Source: Laccaria trichodermophora (Eukaryota; Basidiomycota; Agaricomycetes; Agaricales; Hydnangiaceae). From it: a DNA stretch of 64,000 nucleotides. Numbering within the stretch: position 1 is the stretch's first letter; the number at the start of each line of letters is the position of its first letter. Positions 9,976 to 21,032 of the stretch are shown here, one piece after another. The notes beneath the pieces were generated by a model. The model did not search any database and had not been told where the DNA came from. It was given only the letters and a program-made list of their open reading frames with translations. Both the position numbers and the translations under genes were made by a program. Location of the stretch: contig JACTVC010000039.1 of the NCBI GenBank assembly GCA_018417955.1, positions 186,001 through 250,000 of the forward strand, in the 5' to 3' direction.

Positions 9976-11877
9976 AACTTGTGTATGATGGCAAAACTAA
10001 TGTTGCAGCACTGGCAATATGATGGCAATCCTTCAACCTCATCCCTATAACATAGATAGCACCAAGGACTTGACTACAAACTTTTGTAGTCTCAAAAAGT
10101 GGACACTACAAACTTTTCTGATAAAAAAGCGCACACTACAACCTTTTGTAGTCTCAAAAAGCGGACACTACAAACTTTTCTAATGAAAAAGTGCACACTA
10201 CAACATTTTGTAGTCTCAAAAAGTGGACACTACAAACTTTTTAAAAAAGCACACACTACAAACTTTTCTAATATAAAAGCACACACTACAATCTTTTGTA
10301 ATGACAAAAAGCGGACACTACAAACTTTGTAGTGAAGATATCCTAACCCTAGCTTTTGTAGTTTAAGTCTGACTTTTTTGTAGTCTATCAGCAAGCTTTG
10401 TAGTCTAAGTTTGACTTTTGTAGTCTTTATAATGTATCAGTAAACTGTGTAGTCTAAGTCCAACTTTTTTGTAGTCTATCAGTAAACTCAGTAGTCTATA
10501 TCTCATTGGCATGCACCTTCCTTTTTTGGTCAATTTTCCCACGATACAATAATTGTAGCCCTTTCTTTTAGCTTTCTAAATGTACTGAAATCATGTTATT
10601 TGGTTTTGTTTTCATGGAGAAAATCGCAAAATACAAAAAAAACACAACACTTTTGAAATCCCTTTACCTCATATCTCCACAATGGGAGCACTTCAAAACA
10701 TAATTCAAAACGATTTCAGAAGCTACAGTGTAGGGCTACAACTTTCGTTTTTTGACCATTTTGGTAATTGGTCATGTGACCATCATCCCAACATCCCATT
10801 ACATGGACCCTGATAGGTGAAATCATTCTGAGCATTAGTTATGAAAAGTGCAATGAAATAGCCTGAAATATTAATGAAAAATCCATTGAAAGCGCACTGA
10901 GTAATTAATGAAAATCTCAATGAGAGAGCCTAACATTCCCAATGAAATATCCATTGAAAGTGTAGAGCATTAGTTATGAAAAGCGCAATGAAAAATCCAT
11001 TGAAAGCGCACTGAATAATTAATGAAAATCTCAATGAGAGGGCCTAACATTCCTAATGAAATATCTATTGAAAGCACAGAGCATTAGTTATGAAAAGTGT
11101 AATGAAAAATCCATTGAAAGCGCACTGAGTAATTAATGAAAATCTCAATGAGAGAGCCTAACATTCCTAATGAAATATCTATTGAAAGCACAGAGCATTA
11201 GTTATGAAAAGTGCAATGAAATATCCTGAAATATTAATGAAAATCTAAATGAGAGGGCCTAACATTCTTAATGAAATACCTATTGAAAACACAAAGCATT
11301 AGTTATGAAAAGCGCAATGAAATAGCCTGAAATATTAATGAAAAATCCATTGAAAGCGCACTGAGTAATTAATGAAAATCTCAATGAGAGAGCCTAACAT
11401 TCCTAATGAAATATCTATTGAAAGATCAGACCATTAGTTATGAAAAGTGCAATGAAATATCCTGAAATATTAATGAAAATCTCAATGAGAGGGCCTAACA
11501 TTCTTAATGAAATATCTATTGAAAACACAGAGCATCAGTTATGAAAAGCGCAATGAAATATCATGAAATGTCAATGAAAAATCCATTGAAAGCGCACAGA
11601 GTAATTAATGAAAATCACAATGAGAGGGCCTAACATTCTTAATGAAATATCTATTGAAAGATCAGAGCATTAGTTATGAAAAGCGCAATGAAATAGCCTG
11701 AAATACTAATGAAATATCTATTGAAACCACACTGAAACAGGAATGAAATAGTTAATGAAAGCCACCAAGACACTCAATGAAATATCCAGAGCGATATCTC
11801 ATAAAGAGCGTGGACTTATACACAGAGCTCTTATGGCAAGTGCCTTAGTTATATGATAAAAGTGGTAGCCACTTGTG
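9976..11877 (-). repeat. Right arm of palindromic element 1
   Basis: Inverted copy of the left arm with the same order of blocks mirrored. It is somewhat shorter because the outer array has lost or gained repeat units (for example around 10970-11000 and 11220-11260). Long stretches, such as the terminal 100 bp and the block around 10090-10340, look identical to the left arm. Confidence 0.8.
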
Positions 11878-14800
11878 GGTCGGAGTAATAAGGGATGAAG
11901 GCCGAAAAGTACACGGCCATACCTAGGAATGTCTGTAACTGGGACAACTTCGAGGGACTCTGTAGTTCTAAAATGGCTCGCACTTTCTCAGTATGTGTGG
12001 AGAGCCCTAAGCGCGAGACTTTGTGACCTAGAAGTAAAATGGACGAATAGAACAAATGACATTTGACGGGGGAGAGCGTTATGCCCACTTGCTCGATGGC
12101 TTCAAGAACTTTATCCAGATGGTCTATATGTTCTTCGTAAGTTTTGGAGTAGATCACGATATCGTCTATGTAAACTAGACAGAAAATCCAAAGGTACGGG
12201 GCCAGAATCCCTTGCATCACGCGTTGGAAGATAGATGGCCCATTTCTCAGCCCAAATGGCATCCGTTTGAACTGAAACAGCCCTCTATGAGTTCTAAAGG
12301 CTGTCTTCTCGACGTCTCCCTCATCCATTTCCAGCTGCGTAAAGCCCAACAGCGCATCTAATGAAGATAGAACCTGGGCTCCCGATAACGATGATAAGAT
12401 TTCCGACTGCCTTGGGATGGGGAACTCGTCAGGGATAGTCGCTGCGTTAAGTTTACGGTAGTCAACACAGAATCGCGGTTTGCCATTACGGTATGCGATC
12501 ACGACGGGCGCACTCCAGGGGCTCTTAGAGGGTTCAATTACGTTGAGCTCAAACCACTTGTCAAGCTGTTCGTCCATGACCGCTCTTTTCGCAGGCGAAG
12601 CCCCATACATGGGCACGGCTATTGGGACTTGTCCATCGACGGTCCTGATGTGCACTTTACTCGGGTGGTGTCCTAGACGCCCATCGAATCCAAAAGCCCT
12701 CTGGCGCTTCTTCAGCATCTGCCACACTCTTTCTCTCAGATTTTCTGGTAAAGACCCCACGTCCAGATATTCTTCCATATTGCGAGAAGGGTAATCCGTT
12801 AGGTCGGGGAGCTCTGCTGTTTTAGGTCCGAAAAGTTCAGGTTCCTCTGGTTGTGTTGACTTGGCCTCGCCCTCTTTTGCGTTCTCGTCGGTGGCGTTTT
12901 CCGGAGGAGTCGGTTGGTGAAGATTCTCACTCGATATAGCTATGATTGTGGCTACCGCTTGGGCAGATCTGGCTAATTTTTCAAATTCTTCGTGGGTATG
13001 AGGTACATCGAAAAATTCTTCTGGATCGGACAGATAACCAATAATGTCTCCCTTCCTGATGATCTTTGGGTGGGGTGAAGGATTAGAGACTGGAACCCAA
13101 GGGTCCGAAGCAGAAATGAGTACGTTGGGGACTACGAACGGTGAGTCGTTGGCGGAAGCTAACACGTTCTTCTCGACTAGCCACGTTCTGTCCTCTTTGA
13201 AATGCCCCTCTACTCTGACCCGTCGACATTCGTCCGGCCTTATACGATAATCCTCGGCAGCTCTCACTGTTCTTTGTTCTAGACCGAGTCTTTTCTTCTG
13301 CCTGGATTTCTTAGCTTTATTCCGCTTATGGAGCTTCGACTTAACGAAACTGGCCGTTGCACAGGCGCTCTGGCGCATTCTGTCGAAGTCCTTAGAGCGG
13401 CTTACTCCTCTGGCAGGGACCAAGTACGGAACTCCTGAGAAGTTCACTACCGAGCGAAAATCGACCTTGTGAGCTACTAAAAGTTCATAGTTTATATGGT
13501 AATCCTCCCCGAGCAGTATAGGTACCGTCATATTTGGGACCACGTAGGCTTCAGCCTCGGTTTCCAAAAGGATTCCTTCCGAAGATTCCATGATAATTGG
13601 TATGCGAACGTAACCTTGGATTGTCGAGTCTTTGTCAGTAAGCTGCCACAGGTTCATTTTCATTCCTTTTTGACATGGGGGTCGATCCTTTAACGATTCT
13701 AGGTATTCCTGGGAAATGAGCGTTACGTCCGCACACGAGTCCAGCCTGAGGTCGATGCGGGCGTTCCTGGTAGATCCCACCCAACCTTGTACGGCCACTA
13801 CGGAAACTCCAGCCGCGGAAGCTCCTGCGGGAGCGAACCTTCTCTTCTTCAGTTTTATCCTAGTCTCAAGAGCAGGTGGCTCTCTGGACTCTGCGGCGAA
13901 GGAGGAGAACTTCTCGTCCGTATCAGAGGCAGGCAAGCTGGATCCCAAGGCCAGGAAAGGTTCGTCTCCCTCATCCTCTGGCGGGGGCGACCTAAAGTTC
14001 GGTTCCACGCTTTCAGACCTTTCATTGGGTTGTTGGATTTCCTGGTCTGACTCTACTTCCTCCAACAAACCTTTGAACGCTTTAGGCTTGGATTTTTGGG
14101 CGAGGCATTCCTCGTCTTCTATTTCCTCCATCGTAGTACGCAGTGGAGCCTGAAGAGGCTCGCTCGTCCCGGACTTACTCGCTCCTAATGCAGTTACCTG
14201 CGCTAGGAGGGATGCCGCTCTAAAACCCTGCTGCTGTGGCGAGGTCTCTTCTAACGACGGTACGGTCTCCACCCCTCCTTCAGCTAACCTCTCATTCAAT
14301 AGAATCGAATAGGCTGTGGCATACGTCTTCTCTGAGTCGTCCCCGGGCCAAACTTCCGTAACGTTTGCTGAACGTTTAGCTTTTTCAAAATATACATTCC
14401 AATCCGGGCACTCCTTGTCCCAGTGGTTAGCACTTCCGCATACTTTGCAAGGAGAAGGCGGCATCTTTCCCATTCTTGTCGTAACATGGTCGTTTTTAGG
14501 GAATGGGTACCCCCCCTTTGGTGGTGGACGTTGGCGTTGCCGGAGAACTTGGTATGCTTCGTGTAGCAGGTGGTGGGAAGCGTTGAAGTCACGAAGGGAA
14601 GCAGTTATGTCTTCGTTAACTGCTGGATTTACTTCAGAAGTGTTATGAGTCAGGTTTGCACGGCGTGGAAAGGATCGTTGATTTTCTTGCACGAAACCCA
14701 TCTGTTTTAGTTGTACTGCTATTTGTTCTATAGATGACGTTTGACTTGGACCGTTCCTGGAGATACGATAGGCTTCGAGTAGAGCCTCCTCGTGTTCCGT

Positions 14801-15494
14801 GACTCGCGAATATAACTCGCTCGAGTCTTTGATGCTACTTACCAATAAAATCGGTCCCCAGCTGATAGGGGCTTTCCTCATGATATAAAAGACTTCCAAT
14901 GGCCCTCCCGAATTGACTGTTAAGAGCATTCTCGTATATATGATACGTCTTAGGATGAAGTCCGAAGGTGATTCGCGTTCGTGATTTCTTTCGCGGAATG
15001 TTTGGGAGTTATAATAATTGTTCATTTTAATTTGCCATCGGTGGCCTAGGTAACCATCCTTGACGCCTTTCAGAAATTTAAGGTAATGTGAACGCATGTA
15101 GCTCTGATGAGCCCCTGGTAAGGTAACGAACCACTTCTTCACTGGCGAACCATCTTTTAAACGAAACCACAGCCAATAACCGAGCGCTTCGGGAATCCAT
15201 CCGCCTAGATGTGCTAGCTGCTGAACCTGCCAAAAGTATTCGATCGCAGTCCAGTGATTGCCGTCCCATTCCGGCAGTTGTTCCACCTTGAGTTCGGTCT
15301 TCATTGTGGCGGGCATATTACCATAAGGTGCTGGAGGCCCGAATTGGTTTCCATTCCCAGAGTAGGGAGGTTCTCCACCCCCTCCTCCTCCTCCTCCTCC
15401 AGGGTTGCCTCCTCCTCCCCCTCCTGGGGACGGTTGGCCACCCGGGGAAGGGTAGTTAGCGTTGCTGGGGTAAGGGAGATTCGAAAAAGGGGCT
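11878..15494 (-). CDS. Gag-Pol middle part: CCHC knuckle, protease, reverse transcriptase
   Basis: This part lies between the two palindromic insertions and is in frame with both neighbours once they are removed. It opens in the Gly/Pro-rich C-terminal part of the Gag spacer, followed by a Gag-like region. A CCHC zinc knuckle (CKVCGSANHWDKEC) lies near 14408-14450, and the aspartic protease motif LDSCADVT lies near 13720-13750 (DSC instead of the usual DSG/DTG). The reverse transcriptase follows with PFGLRNGPS and the active-site YIDD at 12161-12172. The frame then enters palindromic element 1 just after the RT thumb/connection region. A run of Gly codons at the start explains the target chosen by element 2. 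Confidence 0.9.
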
Positions 15495-15502
15495 CCTCCC
15501 CC

Positions 15503-16893
15503 CACTAGTGGCTACCACTGTTTATCATAATACCAAGGCATATGCCTAGAGCTAAATATCTATATCTCAAGCATAATTATGAAAGGCCTTTCATTTGACT
15601 TGCTTATGTCTCTCATTCATTTAAATGCTGGGCTTCACTCATAAGTTGTAGGAGAATTACCCTTGTGAATTTCATAAAGGTGGCTGGCAATTTCATTGCA
15701 GATTTTCATACTTATCTCTCAGTATTTCATTCTGAATTTCATATTTATCCCCACTGATTTCATTGTGACTTTTCATTATTCAGCTCTCAAGATTTCATTC
15801 TGAATTTCATACTTATCCCCACTGCTTTCATTGCGACTTTTCATTATTCAGCTGACAGAATTTCATTCTGATTTTCATATTTATCCCCACTCCTTTCATT
15901 GCAACTTTTCATTATTTACCTATCAATATTTCATTCTGAATTTCATATTTATTCCCACTGCTTTCATTGTGACTTTTCATTATTCAGCTGACAGAATTTC
16001 ATTCTGATTTTCATATTTATCCCCACTCCTTTCATTGCGACTTTTCATTATTCAGCTCTCAGTATTTCATTCTGAATTTCATATTTATCCCCACTGTTTT
16101 CATTGTGACTTTTCATATTTACCCCCAATATTTTCATTGGGATTTTTCAGATGTATCCCACATGTCAGGGTCCATGCAATGGGCTTCCATGGAAGTGGTC
16201 ACATGACCAGTTACCAAAAATGGTCAAAACAAAAGTTGTAGCCCTACAGTGTAGCTTCCCAAATCTGTTTGAATTGTATTCTGAAGTGCTCCCATTGTGG
16301 AGATATGAGGTAAAGGAATGTCAAAAGTGTCGTGTTTTTTTTTGTATTTTGTGTTTTTCTCTATGAAAACAAAACCAAATAACATGATTTCAGTATATGT
16401 AGAAAGCTAAAAGAAAGGGCTACAATTATTGTATCATGGGAAAATGACCAAAAAAGGAAGGTGCATGCCCTACTATAACAGTCAGATATATGACTACAAA
16501 AAAGTCGGATTTATACTACACAGTTTACTGATGCACTATAAAAGACTACAAAAGTTGCACTTAGACTACAAAGTTAGGGTTAGGGCCAAAAGGTTATCTT
16601 GACTACAAAGTTTGTAGTGTCCACTTTTTGAGACTACAAAAGTTTGTAGTATGCGCTTTTTCATTAGAAAAGTTTGTAGTGTCTGCTTTTTGAGACTACA
16701 AAAGTTTGTAGTGTGCGCTTTTTCATTAGAAAAGTTTGTAGTGTCCGCTTTTTGAGACTACAAAAGTTTGTAGTGTGCACTTTTTCATGAGAAGAGTTTG
16801 TAGTGTCTGCCCTTTCATTTAAAAAAGTTTGTAGTTGACATATGGTTTAGGGTGTCTTTGGCTCTATCTATGTTATGGGATGAGGTTGAAGGA
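15503..16893 (+). repeat. Left arm of palindromic element 2
   Basis: The outer array (about 15700-16150) has units of about 68 bp with tttcattctgaatttcata and ttatccccact. It is followed by the block shared with element 1 (about 16160-16460) and then the ttgtagtgt/cgctttttcattag series (about 16600-16830). Around 16572-16587 the sequence gttagggttagggcc resembles two telomere-type units. Confidence 0.8.
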
Positions 16894-17453
16894 TCATCAT
16901 GCACTGTGGCTGAAGGATTGACATGATATCATGAGTTTTTGACATCATGACCAAGTGGGCTTTTACACTGTCTGCTTTCACATTGATACTACTGGCCTGT
17001 CCCAAACATAGTCAACTTTGATACAGTTCTTTGAAGGCTGTAGGTTGATGGCTGATTCATCCTTTGAGGTGTTCTAGGTCATGTTCTAAGTTGACTATGT
17101 ATTAAGTAGACATCAACATAAATAGCCTTCTCTAACTTCAAAGCCAACTTGGGCAAGATGTGATATATAATGGGCTGATTCATCCTTTGAGGTGTCTTTA
17201 AGTCAGGTCATGTTGCAAGCTGACCATGTCTTGGGTAGATATCAACATGTATAGCCTTCTCTAGCTTGAAAGACACCTTGGGCATGATGTGAGAAACTGA
17301 TGATATATACAGTGATGTCAATCCTTCAGCCATATTTCCATATGAACTCACAATCATTTTTTCAGATAGCACAGCAGGTATCAATGGCTTTTCCTACTGT
17401 GAAAGACAACTTGTGCATGATGTCAAATACCAATGTTGCAGCACTGGCAATCC
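16894..17453. repeat. Loop of palindromic element 2 with duplicated module
   Basis: It contains two direct copies of about 120 bp (from about 17050 and about 17170), each with gctgattcatcctttgaggtgt and a later gacatcaacat or gatatcaacat. A tgaaggattgacat segment and tttttgacatcatgaccaag also match the element 1 loop. No ORF of useful length. Confidence 0.6.
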
Positions 17454-18903
17454 TTCAACCTCATCCCATAACATAGATAGAGCCAAAGACACCCTAAACT
17501 ACATGTCAACTACAAACTTTTTTAAATGAAAGGGCAGACACAAACTCTTCTAATGAAAAAGTGCACACTACAAACTTTTGTAGTCTCAAAAAGCGGACAC
17601 TACAAACTTTTCTAATGAAAAAGCGCACACTACAAACTTTTGTAGTCTCAAAAAGCGGACACTACAAACTTTTCTAATGAAAAAGCGCATACTACAAACT
17701 TTTGTAGTCTCAAAAAGTGGACACTACAAACTTTGTAGTCAAGATAACCTTTTGGCCCTAACCCTAACTTTGTAGTCTAAGTGCAACTTTTGTAGTCTTT
17801 TATAGTGCATCAGTAAACTGTGTAGTATAAATCCGACTTTTTTGTAGTCATATATCTGACTGTTATAGTAGGGCATGCACCTTCCTTTTTTGGTCATTTT
17901 CCCACGATACAATAATTGTAGCCCTTTCTTTTAGCTTTCTACATATACTGAAATCATGTTATTTGGTTTTGTTTTCATAGAGAAAAACACAAAATACAAA
18001 AAAACGTGACACTTTTGACATTCCTTTACCTCATATCTCCACAATGGGAGCACTTCAGAATACAATTCAAACAGATTTGGGAAGCTACACTGTAGGGCTA
18101 CAACTTTTGTTTTTGACCATTTTTGGTAACTGGTCATGTGACCACTTCCATGGAAGCCCATTGCATGGACCCTGACATGTGGGATACATCTGAAAAATCC
18201 CAATGAAAATATTGGGGGTAAATATGAAAAGTCACAATGAAAACAGTGGGGATAAATATGAAATTCAGAATGAAATACTGAGAGCTGAATAATGAAAAGT
18301 CGCAATGAAAGCAGTGGGAATAAATATGAAATTCAGAATGAAATATTGATAGGTAAATAATGAAAAGTTGCAATGAAAGGAGTGGGGATAAATATGAAAA
18401 TCAGAATGAAATTCTGTCAGCTGAATAATGAAAAGTCGCAATGAAAGCAGTGGGAATAAATATGAAATTCAGAATGAAATATTGATAGGTAAATAATGAA
18501 AAGTCGCAATGAAAGCAGTGGGGATAAGTATGAAATTCAGAATGAAATCTTGAGAGCTGAATAATGAAAAGTCACAATGAAAACAGTGGGGATAAATATG
18601 AAATTCAGAATGAAATATTGAGAGCTGAATAATGAAAAGTCGCAATGAAAGCAGTGGGGATAAATATGAAATTCAGAATGAAATACTGAGAGATAAGTAT
18701 GAAAATCTGCAATGAAATTGCCAGCCACCTTTATGAAATTCACAAGGGTAATTCTCCTACAACTTATGAGTGAAGCCCAGCATTTAAATGAATGAGAGAC
18801 ATAAGCAAGTCAAATGAAAGGCCTTTCATAATTATGCTTGAGATATAGATATTTAGCTCTAGGCATATGCCTTGGTATTATGATAAAAGTGGTAGCCACC
18901 AGT
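17454..18903 (-). repeat. Right arm of palindromic element 2
   Basis: Mirror image of the left arm. The outer array at about 18190-18700 has more units than the left arm and accounts for most of the length difference. Confidence 0.8.
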
Positions 18904-20192
18904 CCTCCCCCTCCGTGACCGCCACCGCCTCCTCCGCCGCCGCTACTGCCTCCTGCTGGGGGACCTCCATTATTGCTGGGGGGATGGCCTCCTGGAGCGT
19001 TCGAGAAATCGTCCCTTCGAGAAGGCCCTCCTTTGGTCGAGGACAGGTTGTTGTTTGGCGGTGTATTATGGGAGTTGGACGTGGGGGCGTTCAGCTGCTG
19101 ATTCGTCATTGCGGAATGGTCCCTGACGTTGTCCGTGAAGATGGTTCGGGATGGGGTAGCCAACCCGACGGTAACGTCTTGTATTGAAACAGGGTCTGCG
19201 GTAGTCATATCGCTAGGAGTAGAGAAAAAGGGGGCGGAAGGAGTGCTAGAGGTGTCGAAGAACTTGGCATTGGTGCGAAAGGGAGTTTGAAATCCGAAGG
19301 AAAGTTCGGTACTTCCTTCTAGTTCCCTTCCTTGTTCAATGCCCGACGATTTCTCCTCCCACGGGGATGAGTCATCCCAATCCACTTTCTTCTTCCCAGC
19401 TGAAATGTCCGATTTAGAGGGTTGTAGCTGTTGTGGTTCTCCTCCTGTGGGGAGGGGTTGGGTAGGATGAACGACACTCCATGATCGGCCTTGGGCAACA
19501 GCTGCTAAAGCTCCCGCGGTCAGTTGGTCTTGATGGTGAGGGAACTTTTGGAGCATTAGCCTCATGCGTCCATCTATGCTACTGGTCCTATCCAGCTCTT
19601 CGTGAAGCTCTGGGACTGTCGAGATAGGGGATAAGGGGGTTTCAAGCTGCTGATACTGTGCTTCGTACTTGGCAACAGTCTGTTGAGCGGTGAGCAGTCG
19701 TTTAAGAAGAATCCCGTAGGCTACTTCCAGCTGTGACCTGCTTTCGCAACCTTGCAGGACAACGGTCATCGTTTCTTCGGGGTCAATTCGAAAGACGCCA
19801 GAGCGTTCCGGAATCAATTCCGCCATCCGGTCGAGGAACATCTGTAATTCGGTGACTGCTCTTAGTATGCTTCCCAAGCGAGAGTCCGATAGACGAATCA
19901 TGGTATCGGGATCCTGATCGTCTTGTTTGACGACGATGTCTTTCACTTTAAGGTTGGGTTGCTGAAGAATCCACGAGACTTCGGCAGCGGTTGAGAGGCT
20001 CGATCCTTGTTCACGGTTATATTCCAAGATAAGACTGTACATAGGGGACAAAGCGTATCCCCTTTCCATGCCGAGGCGATGATTCCCTGAGCTCTCGAGC
20101 GCGACGTTGGCTGACGTCGAAGGATCTATCGGGATGAGAGCTCCTGAATTGGAAGGATGAGTCGGAGCAGATGGTGGGGGATCGCCCGTCAT
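18904..20192 (-). CDS. Gag N-terminal part of the Gag-Pol frame
   Basis: The ATG at 20192 opens a frame of about 430 codons ending in a Gly-rich run, where palindromic element 2 interrupts it; a readthrough frame continues about 30 codons into the element. Composition is Ser/Pro/Gln-rich with a helical central part (about residues 60-230), as expected of a fungal Gag. This part has no zinc knuckle (it lies in the next part). The leader between 20193 and 20583 is the element's 5' untranslated region. Joining to 15494 keeps the frame exactly. Confidence 0.8.
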
Positions 20193-20560
20193 CGTTTTCT
20201 GTGAAGAGGAACTTTGACTAGGCGAAGGTTTAAGTCTAGGGATTAGGGATGAAGATTGATGGGGTGGCGGATCGCGCGGAGCGATTGCTTTCGAGGTAGT
20301 GAGAGGGGCTTCTCCAATAGGACTCCTCCTCCAAGGGGAGTCCGTCGAGAGGGATGAGGAGGCGGCTGTAGAAGATTTCGGAATTCTTGAAGATCCGAAA
20401 GGACCTGAGAAGGCAGGTCTACCCCCCCTAGATACGACGGGGGGAGTCGAGTTCTTCGGTGCTCGGTAGTCGGACAGGGTGGTCGACGGAGCGAAATATG
20501 TAGTGTAAAAGACCGGATGTATGAATCTAGTTTAGACAAGAGAGTCGGCTAGGTGTATCG
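20193..20560 (-). other. 5' leader of the retrotransposon
   Basis: About 370 bp between the primer site and the gag ATG. The short ORF at 20243-20539 has no support. The stretch probably carries packaging signals, but none can be recognised. Confidence 0.4.
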
Positions 20561-20583
20561 ACTGATCCCACAGTGTCCACCTT
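20561..20583 (-). other. Candidate primer-binding site
   Basis: Reading on the minus strand, four bases after the 5' LTR comes TGGACACTGTGGGATCAG. TGG is complementary to the CCA end of a tRNA. I cannot tell which tRNA; comparison with the genome's tRNA 3' ends would decide. Confidence 0.5.
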
Positions 20584-21027
20584 TGTGAGCGCTACTTGAC
20601 GTAGGATTCACTCAGGTAGCGGGACAGTCGTTGGAGCACCCAGCGGACGAGACGTACAGAGGTGTAAAGACTCACCTAGTTGATCCAAACGGAATCGTTG
20701 TGTGCTCGGAGTCGTGGAACGTGACCGTTCAGCGTACCCGTGTTCCGATCTCCACGGACGGTCCCAGTGGAGATTGCAACAACGATTCCTCTCTAAGTCT
20801 ACTTGCTATTTCTCGTGGCTCGAAGTAAAGCCGTTGGTAGGGCCTTAGTATCCGAGTGATACAAGATTTACAAGTGGTGGTAAAAGAGATACTATTGCCT
20901 CATGTACTACATGAGGTATAACTACAATGCTTATGTAAGGCATGATGTAATACAAAGTAAAAAGGCATAAAGGCAGACTTCGGGGAGTGGAAAGGATATA
21001 GAAGTAGGATCTTACTTGCATGCTACA
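20584..21027 (-). repeat. 5' LTR of the main retrotransposon
   Basis: 444 bp, identical in length to the copy at 1611-2054 and differing at two positions. As the 5' LTR it should hold the promoter for the minus-strand transcript. Confidence 0.95.
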
Positions 21028-21032
21028 GTGAG
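21028..21032. repeat. Target-site duplication, right copy (gtgag)
   Basis: Exact repeat of 1606-1610. Confidence 0.85.

Larger units (their letters stand above)
7496..11877. mobile_element. Giant palindromic (foldback) DNA element 1, 4,382 bp, non-coding
   Basis: Two arms of about 2 kb are inverted copies of each other around a loop of about 400 bp. Outer ends on the + strand are ACTGGTGGCTACCACTTTTA and, inverted, CACAAGTGGCTACCAC. The 8-bp sequence ggtcggag flanks both sides (7488-7495 and 11878-11885), and removing the insert restores the RT/RNase H reading frame. The identical 77-codon ORFs at 9218-9451 and 10099-10332 are mirror images made of short repeats and are not evidence of coding. 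No transposase is present, so it must be moved by an enzyme encoded elsewhere. An 8-bp duplication fits hAT, P or the fungal KDZ group, but the ends alone do not decide. Confidence 0.88.
15503..18903. mobile_element. Giant palindromic (foldback) DNA element 2, 3,401 bp, non-coding
   Basis: It has the same design as element 1: inverted arms of about 1.4 kb around a loop of about 560 bp. The left end is CACTAGTGGCTACCAC; the right end inverted is ACTGGTGGCTACCAC. The flanking 8-bp duplication cctccccc lies at 15495-15502 and 18904-18911, within the Gly-codon run of gag. The first about 30 bp of each end and a block with TGGTCACATGACCA are shared with element 1, but the outer arrays are different. 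The apparent ORFs at 17931-18743 are translations of the tandem array and are not genes. Non-autonomous. Confidence 0.88.
1611..21027 (-). mobile_element. Ty3/gypsy chromodomain LTR retrotransposon with two nested palindromic insertions
   Basis: Two direct repeats of 444 bp bound the element and are flanked by gtgag. On the minus strand the order is 5' LTR, primer site, Gag, CCHC knuckle, aspartic protease, RT, RNase H, integrase, chromodomain, accessory ORF, polypurine tract, 3' LTR. The pol order RT-RNaseH-integrase and the C-terminal chromodomain identify a Ty3/gypsy chromovirus-type element. Insertions 7496-11877 and 15503-18903 interrupt it; without them and one copy of each 8-bp duplication its length is 11,618 bp. 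The LTRs differ at only two positions, so insertion was recent. The Gag-Pol frame has no other visible defect. Confidence 0.95.

Noticed and set aside
9218..10332. Two identical 77-codon ORFs on opposite strands (9218-9451 and 10099-10332)
   Set aside because: They are mirror images inside the palindrome and consist of short DNA repeats translated; they are not independent evidence of a protein.
16560..16590. Telomere-like gttagggttagggcc (also ctagggttaggat at about 9198 and mirrored copies)
   Set aside because: Only one to two units, inside transposon arms; too short to indicate an interstitial telomere. Kept as a note only.
17931..18743. Series of Phe/His-rich ORFs in the right arm of element 2
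   Set aside because: Translation of a 68-bp tandem array without stops in one frame; no gene signals.
7496..18903. CRISPR-like array from regularly spaced short repeats
   Set aside because: The repeats are inside transposon arms of a eukaryotic genome, spacers are also repetitive, and there are no cas genes.
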